From: an uncultured Alistipes sp.
GTDB taxonomy: Bacteria > Bacteroidota > Bacteroidia > Bacteroidales > Rikenellaceae
Reading direction: 5' to 3'
Assembly: GCA_900550375.1 (NCBI GenBank)
Contig: URRP01000026.1
Coordinates: forward strand, 1-37,307
DNA: 37,307 bases
Shown here: piece after piece, positions 31,795 through 37,307 of the stretch
How the letters are laid out: the number at the start of each line of letters is the position of its first letter
Numbering within the stretch: position 1 is the stretch's first letter
Notes under the pieces: model-generated
Seen by the model: the letters and a program-made list of their open reading frames with translations, nothing else
Databases searched by the model: none
What the model was told of the DNA's origin: nothing
Made by a program: the position numbers and the translations under genes

Positions 31795-33525
31795 ATGATA
31801 AGAAAGTTTTTTTATTTGTTCATGACGGCGGCGCTGCTGTGCGGGGTCGCTTGTTCCAGTTCCGATGGCGGAGATGGTCCCAACGGAAACGGAGACGGAC
31901 CGACCGGTACTATCGATGAGATCAACGGTACGAAAATTATTGCCGGCAATAGTCTGGTCGGCTTGATTTCCGATGCTGATACCGGCAAGGGTATCGCCGG
32001 TGTGCCTGTAACCGATGGTTATGCGTTTACAACGACCGATGCCAACGGCGTCTATCAATTCAAGGCGAACCGGTATTGCCGCAATGTCTATCTTACAGTT
32101 CCGGCGAACTATGAAATTCCGCTTGCTCCGACGACGAAGCTCCCGCTGTTTTATTCGACCTCGACAATCGATCGGAATAAGGTGAATCGTAACGATTTCA
32201 CGTTGAAACCGCTTTCGGCTATCGAAGAGAATTTCACGTTGATCGCGATCGGCGATCCGCAGTGCAAGACCGATTCGGATGTCAAGCGTTTTGAAAAGGA
32301 GACCATTCCCGATATCAAAAATACGTTGAACGCGGCACAGGCCAAAGGTAAGTATATGAACGCCTATGCTGTTACGTTGGGCGATATTACATTCGATAAT
32401 ATCGTGCAGTGGGATCCTATGGTGAAGACTATGTCGAATCTGCAAGTCGGATCGTCGTATCTGCCGATTTTCAACTGCATCGGCAATCACGATCATGACG
32501 CTGCCAAAGCAAACGATTATCTGGCTACGAGTAATTTTGTCGAGCGTTTGGGTCCTACCGACTATTCGTTCGATCGCGGCAAGGCGCATATTGTCGTGAT
32601 GGACGATGTCGTATGTAAGACGACCTCCGGTAAGACTTGGGATTATGATGCCGGTTTCTCGAAGGAGCAGTATGAATGGCTCAAAGCCGATCTCTCCTTG
32701 GTCGTGAATAAGACGGACAAGCTCGTTTTTCTCTGCTGCCATATTCCGTTCCGTAACAGCAGTACTTCCGGCGGTGCGAATGTCAATCAGGACAAGCATT
32801 ATAAAGAAGTGCTTAATTTGCTTGCGGAGTTCAAAGAGGCGCATATTATGATCGGTCATACGCACTATCCGCAGAACTACATCCACTCGACCCGCGTATG
32901 TCAGGGAGGAAAACCCATTTATGAGCATGTCCATGGCGCGGCTTGTGGCGGCTGGTGGTCGAGCAATCTGAATGTCGATGGAGCGCCCAACGGTTACAGC
33001 ATCTATGAGATTACGGGATCGACCGTTGACAACTGGGTTGCAAAAGGTACCAATCTTCCCGAAACAACTCAGATGCGTGTTTACAATGGGAATGACGTTT
33101 ATAAGGGCTCGAAAAACTATTCATATACGTGGACAGGCGGCGGTACCGGCGGTAATGCGAACATCAAGGTGACCGGCCTGTCGGAACTCGCGAATTGCTT
33201 TGTCGTGACGGTCTGGAATGATGATTCCGAGAATTGGAAGATAGAGCTGGTTCAGAATGGTGTTGCGACGCCGATGAAACGGGTGACATCAAGTCTTGCC
33301 GATATGTGTGTCGTTTCGTTCTTCTTCAATGTATGTAATAAGAATACGACGACGTGGACGAAAGCATTGCAGCACTATTGGTATGTCAAGGCTCCGAGCG
33401 GCAATCCTGCAAATGAGCAGAATTGGGTTGTCCGCGCTACGCAGACGATTCCCGGAAGCAATAAAACCAACGTCTACGAGACGAGTGTTTTCCAGACGGA
33501 TTTTGCAGGTTTTGCAGCCAGTTGA
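31795..33525 (+). CDS. Calcineurin-like phosphoesterase lipoprotein
   Basis: A lipoprotein of about 576 residues. The chosen ATG at 31795 directly precedes the signal MIRKFFYLFMTAALLCGVAC (acylated Cys20), followed by a flexible SSSDGGDGPNGNGDGP linker. An N-terminal beta-sandwich domain (GLISDADTGKGIAGVPVTDG) precedes the metal-binding core. All metallophosphoesterase motifs are visible: GDPQ, LGDITFD, GNHDHD, CCHIPF and GHTHYPQ. The C-terminal part (about residues 390-575) is a further beta domain typical of this subfamily. It should hydrolyse a phosphomonoester or phosphodiester at the cell envelope. It lies 130 bases after susD with a hairpin between; no own promoter was recognised. The substrate is unknown. 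Confidence 0.9.
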   Translation: MIRKFFYLFMTAALLCGVACSSSDGGDGPNGNGDGPTGTIDEINGTKIIAGNSLVGLISDADTGKGIAGVPVTDGYAFTTTDANGVYQFKANRYCRNVYLTVPANYEIPLAPTTKLPLFYSTSTIDRNKVNRNDFTLKPLSAIEENFTLIAIGDPQCKTDSDVKRFEKETIPDIKNTLNAAQAKGKYMNAYAVTLGDITFDNIVQWDPMVKTMSNLQVGSSYLPIFNCIGNHDHDAAKANDYLATSNFVERLGPTDYSFDRGKAHIVVMDDVVCKTTSGKTWDYDAGFSKEQYEWLKADLSLVVNKTDKLVFLCCHIPFRNSSTSGGANVNQDKHYKEVLNLLAEFKEAHIMIGHTHYPQNYIHSTRVCQGGKPIYEHVHGAACGGWWSSNLNVDGAPNGYSIYEITGSTVDNWVAKGTNLPETTQMRVYNGNDVYKGSKNYSYTWTGGGTGGNANIKVTGLSELANCFVVTVWNDDSENWKIELVQNGVATPMKRVTSSLADMCVVSFFFNVCNKNTTTWTKALQHYWYVKAPSGNPANEQNWVVRATQTIPGSNKTNVYETSVFQTDFAGFAAS

Positions 33526-33545
33526 TCGTCGGAAAGTATGTTTGG

Positions 33546-33577
33546 AGCAGCGCACTTATCGGTGCGCTGCTTTTTTT
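33546..33577 (+). terminator. Terminator of the susCD-phosphoesterase operon
   Basis: AGCAGCGCAC (33546-33555) pairs with GTGCGCTGCT (33562-33571), followed by a run of seven T. A textbook Rho-independent terminator. Confidence 0.92.
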
Positions 33578-33641
33578 GTTATAGGCGGACGGTCTCGACC
33601 TCCCTGTTTTGCGGCGTGGGTGAGACGACCCGAATAAAGTC

Positions 33642-33677
33642 CCCCCCCCTCATCCGATTAATCGGATGAGGGGGGGG
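33642..33677. repeat. 36-bp perfect palindrome with C8/G8 ends
   Basis: Eight C, then TCATCCGATT, mirrored exactly by AATCGGATGA and eight G; a ninth C stands just outside on the left. It lies between two convergent units and could act as terminator for the gat genes on the minus strand (followed there by ACTTTATT) or as a protein-binding or recombination site. Confidence 0.9.
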
Positions 33678-33745
33678 CTTCGAAATCGCCGTTCGATGGC
33701 GGTATGAGCTTTTTCGAGGAGGCCCTTCGGACGGCCTTCTGCCGG

Positions 33746-34573
33746 TTACTTCACCTTGCTGCTGCCGACCATCCGGTATTTCTCGCAGAGCAGCTCTACC
33801 ACCGGCGCTACGGCCTTGGGGAAGACCTTCCGCAGGTCGATCTCGTCGCTTCCGAGCAACACGCCCTTGAGTGCGCGCATGAAGTTGTCCTTGATCTCGG
33901 TGGCGAGATTGACTTTGACGACGCCGTTGGCGATCGCTTCGCGCACCATGTCGTGGGGAATACCCGAACTGCCGTGCAACACCAGCGTTACGTCGGTTGC
34001 GGCGTGAATCTGCGTCAGCCGTTCGATATCGAGTTTCGGCGCCTGCTTGTAGAAGCCGTGTGCCGAACCGATGGAGACGGCCAGTGCATCGACGCCGGTC
34101 GCCTCGACGAAACGTGCCGCCTCTTCGGGCGTGGTGAAGCCGCCGCCCTGCGTCTGCCCCAGCTTGGCGACATAACCCAGCTCCGCTTCGACGTTCACGC
34201 CGTAGGGGCGTGCCAGCTCCACGACTCGTCGGGTCGTGGTGATGTTTTCGTCGAACGGCTGTTCGCTGGCGTCGATCATCACCGAGTCGAATCCGGCGTC
34301 GAGACACCGCTCGACCAGTTCGACCGACCCGCCGTGGTCGAGATGTATCCACCCTTCGATGCCGTAGTCGGCGATCGCTTGACGTCCCATCCCGACGGCC
34401 TGCTTCAATCCCATGTAGTCGATCGAGCTGCGTGTGAGCTGGAGCAGCACGGGCGCCTGCATCTTCGCGGCGGCCTGCATGACGGCCGTGAGGGTCTCGA
34501 AGTTGTAGAAATTGGTTGCCAGCACGGCCGTCCGGTCTTGCTGACATTTTTTCAGTAGCTCTTTTACAGTCAT
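33746..34573 (-). CDS. Class II ketose-bisphosphate aldolase (GatY/KbaY-like tagatose-bisphosphate aldolase)
   Basis: A 275-residue zinc-dependent aldolase that splits a ketose 1,6-bisphosphate into dihydroxyacetone phosphate and glyceraldehyde 3-phosphate. Metal and catalytic motifs are complete: WIHLDHGGS, VEAELGYVAKLG, SIGSAHGFYK, LVLHGSSGIP and VKVNLATE. Length suits the GatY/KbaY branch. The fructose-bisphosphate branch is close in sequence, but the partner gene directly upstream encodes a GatZ/KbaZ-type non-catalytic subunit, which favours tagatose 1,6-bisphosphate. The start codon overlaps the gatZ stop by one base (TAATG), so translation is coupled. Confidence 0.88.
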   Translation of the reverse strand: MTVKELLKKCQQDRTAVLATNFYNFETLTAVMQAAAKMQAPVLLQLTRSSIDYMGLKQAVGMGRQAIADYGIEGWIHLDHGGSVELVERCLDAGFDSVMIDASEQPFDENITTTRRVVELARPYGVNVEAELGYVAKLGQTQGGGFTTPEEAARFVEATGVDALAVSIGSAHGFYKQAPKLDIERLTQIHAATDVTLVLHGSSGIPHDMVREAIANGVVKVNLATEIKDNFMRALKGVLLGSDEIDLRKVFPKAVAPVVELLCEKYRMVGSSKVK

Positions 34574-35799
34574 TACAGCAGGTTGTTAAGGTCGACCAGA
34601 TTGAATGCGTAGAAATACTTGTCCATATCGTGCTCGATACGTCCGAGCACTACCTCTTCAGGGTCCATCCCCACGCGGCGGAGATTGTCGTAGAGCCGTT
34701 GTCGCGCCACGAGTGCTTGGGGTTCCTGCCAGATGTAACGGCAGCCGGTCTTGACGAGCCATGCGCGGCGCTCGTCGCTCAGTGCGTCGAATGCCTTGCC
34801 CTCTTCGTCCGCCAGCAGCCACTTCTTCCAGCGTCCCGATGCTTCGACCAGCCGCTCAAGCGTCTCGGTGATGTGCGAACGCATGGCGATTCGCCCTTCA
34901 GCGAAGTGCATCTGCTCGGTGCGCTCCAGTTCGGCGAGTCCGTCGTATTCGCTCATCGTGAATTCCGGCCCGACGTTGGCGGCACCCATGCCGCAGAGCG
35001 GATAGTCCTGCGGGTTGCTTACGCCGTCGGTATAATGTCCCTTGATATAGCTGCCCAGCGGCCGGACTCTCTCCGTGAGGTTGCGGGCCACCTCTGTGTC
35101 GAAAAGGGTGGTGTGCAGATCGGTTCCCACCTTGCCTACGATGAAGCAGGGCCATACGTCGGAGAGTCCTTCGCGTGCCAGCCCTGCCTTGAGTTCTGCG
35201 ATGAAGGTGTCGAACGTCCGTTCGTCGGCCAAGCCGCCGTGTACCTCTTCGGTTCCGACCTCGTAGGATATTTCGGGCAGCCCCTTCGCGCGGCGGAAGG
35301 TCTCGCAGTGCTTGATCAGCTCCACCGTGCGGGCCGCCACGAGCCGGATGTCGATCGTCTGTCCGGCCGGAACGGCGATATCCACCGTCGGATCGACGTG
35401 GATCAGGTCGTATCCTGCCAGCAACGCCGCTTCGAACGACTTTTTCACCCCTTCCATCGCTGCCTCGGCCGACCACTTCTCGGTGCGTTGCTTATCTTTG
35501 AGCCACGGACCGCCGTGGTCGATGGCCACGATGTAAACGCCGTCGAAATTGACGGCAGCGGCCTCCATGCGTACGAGCTTCACGAACTCGTCGGGCTGCA
35601 TCCCCGTGTAACCGCCGTCGCAGTCGATCTGGTTGAGCGTCGCGGCGAAATAGATCGGTGCGTTGTTGCGCTTGGCGGCGCGGAAGGCGGCCTTGATGAC
35701 CGCCGTCGAATTGGGGCAGGCGGCGAAGAGCGTGCGGCGGATGCCGGTTTCACGCTCCAGTTCGTCGATGCGTTGCAACAGTTTTTCGGTTTTTGCCAT
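34573..35799 (-). CDS. D-tagatose-bisphosphate aldolase non-catalytic subunit (GatZ/KbaZ-like)
   Basis: A 408-residue protein of the GatZ/KbaZ family, which stabilises and activates the GatY/KbaY aldolase and is also related to sugar-phosphate kinases or epimerases. Seen blocks include AACPNSTAVIKAAFRAAKRN, IDCDGGYTGMQPDEF, the IAIDHGGPWLK-like VAIDHGGPW and ISYEVGTEEVHGGL. The frame extends 26 codons further upstream, but the ATG at 35799-35797 (MAKTEKLLQRIDEL) gives a sensible start. One-base overlap with the aldolase gene and a 125-base gap after the dehydrogenase gene suggest one transcript. Confidence 0.88.
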   Translation of the reverse strand: MAKTEKLLQRIDELERETGIRRTLFAACPNSTAVIKAAFRAAKRNNAPIYFAATLNQIDCDGGYTGMQPDEFVKLVRMEAAAVNFDGVYIVAIDHGGPWLKDKQRTEKWSAEAAMEGVKKSFEAALLAGYDLIHVDPTVDIAVPAGQTIDIRLVAARTVELIKHCETFRRAKGLPEISYEVGTEEVHGGLADERTFDTFIAELKAGLAREGLSDVWPCFIVGKVGTDLHTTLFDTEVARNLTERVRPLGSYIKGHYTDGVSNPQDYPLCGMGAANVGPEFTMSEYDGLAELERTEQMHFAEGRIAMRSHITETLERLVEASGRWKKWLLADEEGKAFDALSDERRAWLVKTGCRYIWQEPQALVARQRLYDNLRRVGMDPEEVVLGRIEHDMDKYFYAFNLVDLNNLL

Positions 35800-35924
35800 A
35801 ATTGTCAGTGTTGGGTTTCGTGCCGTCGGGCCTCCGGTCGGGAGCGTCTCCTTTGCGGTGGAATCCGTCCTCCGCACGCTTTTTCGGGGCTTCGGAGTCC
35901 GTGCGGCCTTTCGGCCTGTCGAAA

Positions 35925-36965
35925 CTATCGGTTGATAAACATTACTTTGTTGAAGAACTCCTTGCGCTCGCGCATGACGCCGAACGCCTTATCGGCTTCC
36001 GACAGCGGGAAGCGGTGCGAGATGAGCGGCCGCACGTCGATGCGGTGCGATGCGATGGCTTCGAGCGCCGTGCGCCATTCGTTGCATACGTCGTTGTAGC
36101 TGCTGTTCCACGTCCCCTTCAGGGTGAGCTGCTTGCGCAGAATCTCCCAATAGCCTTTCTGTGTGAGGGTCATATCGCCGGCGGGGTTGCCCATCGAGAC
36201 GACCGTACCGAAGTTTTTGACCGCTTTGAGCGCCTGCTCCCACGTTTGCGCTACACCGGCGCCTTCGATGCAGGCATCGGCGCCGCGTCCGTCGGTAAGG
36301 GAACGGATGTACTCCACGGGATCGGTCTCGCGCGAATTTACGGCGTAGAATCCCTGTTTGCGTGCGAATTCGACTTTGGTAGGGTCGATGTCGCACAGGA
36401 TGACACGGAACGCGCCGGCCGTTTTGGCCCACAGCCCCAGCATGATGCCGATCGGGCCTGCACCGAATATAGCGACGGTATTCCCGATACCCACCGATGC
36501 CTGACGGATGGCGTGGAGTGCCACGGCAGCCGGTTCGCACATTGCAGCCTCCTCGTAGGAGAGCGCGTCGTCGAAGAAGACCAGATTCCACTCCTTCACG
36601 GCGATGTATTCGGCGAAGGCTCCGTCGCGCCGCGAACCGTAGTAGTCGTAGTCGCTGCACTGCGCATATTCTCCCGTTTGGCAGGCTTCGCACTTGCGGC
36701 ACGGCAGCAGCGGGAAGACGGCGGCGCGGCGGCCGATGAGCGACCGGTCGTCGGCTTCGACGATTTCGCCGGCGAATTCGTGACCGGGGATCGTCGGGAA
36801 ATGATAGGTTCCTTTGGTAAAGACGCGCGGCAGGTCGCTTCCGCAGATTCCGCAGGCATGTACTTTCAGCAGTACTTCACCCGCTTCGCGCACGGGCATC
36901 GGCACCTCCTCGTAACGCAGGTCGCCGACAGCATACAGATTGAGCGCTTTCATCGTATTGTTCAT
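35925..36965 (-). CDS. Zinc-dependent medium-chain dehydrogenase (galactitol-1-phosphate 5-dehydrogenase/GatD-like)
   Basis: A 346-residue NAD(P)-dependent alcohol dehydrogenase. The catalytic zinc site is CGICGSD followed by PGHEFAGEI, the structural zinc site is CRKCEACQTGEYAQC (four Cys), and the Rossmann loop is VAIFGAGPIGIMLG, followed by CDIDPTKVEFA. Sorbitol/iditol dehydrogenases share these features. Next to gatZ- and gatY-like genes, oxidation of galactitol 1-phosphate to tagatose 6-phosphate is the likeliest reaction. The start could be the ATG at 36965 or the one four codons in (MKALNLY), which is the commoner N-terminus. First gene of the gat-like set; promoter at 37171-37202. Confidence 0.85.
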   Translation of the reverse strand: MNNTMKALNLYAVGDLRYEEVPMPVREAGEVLLKVHACGICGSDLPRVFTKGTYHFPTIPGHEFAGEIVEADDRSLIGRRAAVFPLLPCRKCEACQTGEYAQCSDYDYYGSRRDGAFAEYIAVKEWNLVFFDDALSYEEAAMCEPAAVALHAIRQASVGIGNTVAIFGAGPIGIMLGLWAKTAGAFRVILCDIDPTKVEFARKQGFYAVNSRETDPVEYIRSLTDGRGADACIEGAGVAQTWEQALKAVKNFGTVVSMGNPAGDMTLTQKGYWEILRKQLTLKGTWNSSYNDVCNEWRTALEAIASHRIDVRPLISHRFPLSEADKAFGVMRERKEFFNKVMFINR

Positions 36966-37307
36966 CTATTTATTATTATAGGTATAACGTTCGTTCCGTT
37001 GGGAAGCCGAAATTCGTTTCGGCATTCGCTTTCCGGCTGAATGCCGTTTCCGGTCTTGTGCGTATCGGAAGGGATGGCATCCGAGACTTCTTCTTTGCTG
37101 CGCTTGCCATGCACCCTTCCTTCGGCCGGATGTGATTTCGTTTGAATTCTATTTCTTTCGAATTCTTTTACAAAAGTAGAATTTAACTTTTAAAGATGCA
37201 ACTATTTTCCATAAAAAAATGAGTTGCGGCTGCCTTGCGGGAGGATCCGTCCTCTAACCTACATTATTCATAGTGGATTCATTTCAGGTTATCAAAACAG
37301 ATATGGG
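36966..37307. other. Intergenic region of 342 bases upstream of gatD, to the window edge
   Basis: It holds the gatD promoter and leader. Beyond the promoter is a 13-base sequence (CTGCCTTGCGGGA at 37230-37242) also found at 14452-14464, followed by a small GAGGA/TCCTC hairpin. No gene start was recognised before the right edge. Confidence 0.6.
37171..37202 (-). promoter_or_regulatory. Promoter of the gatD-gatZ-gatY-like operon
   Basis: On the minus strand, GTTG (37202-37199), a 20-base spacer and TACTTTTG (37178-37171). The leader to the first ATG is about 205 bases, so there is room for control at RNA level. Confidence 0.6.

Noticed and set aside
33642..33677. Palindrome as phage or island attachment site
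   Set aside because: No integrase, tRNA or second copy is in the window; att sites are not usually perfect palindromes with homopolymer caps.
34516..36099. 527-codon plus-strand frame opposite gatZ
   Set aside because: Antisense shadow of a conserved metabolic gene.

Overview
The window looks like chromosomal DNA of a gut-type Bacteroidales member, probably close to Alistipes/Rikenellaceae. That placement is inference from a fairly GC-rich sequence, Bacteroidetes-type promoters (TTTG-like -33 box and TAnnTTTG -7 box, found at ten or more gene starts), general lack of Shine-Dalgarno sequences, a SusC/SusD pair, lipoproteins with acidic residues after the acylated Cys, and the Bacteroidetes forms of fumarate reductase and adenylate kinase. 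No rRNA, tRNA, CRISPR array, integrase or transposase was seen.

Layout. 1-2858 (minus): fumarate reductase/succinate dehydrogenase operon frdC-frdA-frdB, frdB running off the left edge. 2977-3525 (plus): 5-formyltetrahydrofolate cyclo-ligase. 3634-5687 (plus): an AT-richer patch with a C10 (streptopain-like) protease gene split by one in-frame TGA, and an unrecognised secreted or lipoprotein gene. 5780-9371 (minus): glutamate dehydrogenase, a PfkB-family (adenosine kinase-like) sugar kinase and 6-phosphofructokinase. 9515-14250 (minus): a compact six-gene operon PspC - PadR - three head-GIN (DUF2807) proteins - PspC that looks like a self-contained cell-envelope sensing unit. 14828-17197 (minus): a small RyR-domain protein followed by a membrane protein with two RCK/TrkA-N-like domains and its own C-terminal RyR-like domain. 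17459-22368: a small orphan ORF, thiL (minus), adk, a TlpA-type thioredoxin lipoprotein, and the ribosomal operon rpsF-rpsR-rplI. 22859-33525: a nutrient-uptake locus with a 947-residue fibronectin-III surface lipoprotein (minus) divergent from susC-susD and a calcineurin-like phosphoesterase lipoprotein. 33746-36965 (minus): gatD-gatZ-gatY-like genes for galactitol/tagatose-phosphate breakdown.

How the parts fit. Most of the window is housekeeping carbon and energy metabolism (anaerobic fumarate respiration, glycolysis, ammonia assimilation, nucleotide balance). The accessory interest lies in four places: the PadR/PspC/GIN operon, the RyR/RCK pair, the SusCD locus with long C/G homopolymer tracts and a 36-bp perfect palindrome at its edge, and the interrupted C10 protease. 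A quieter signal is the strong Shine-Dalgarno sequence in front of rpsR and rplI, in a genome where such sequences are otherwise scarce. Two intergenic regions (about 14.5-14.8 kb and 22.5-22.8 kb) carry the same modular dispersed repeats in opposite orientation.
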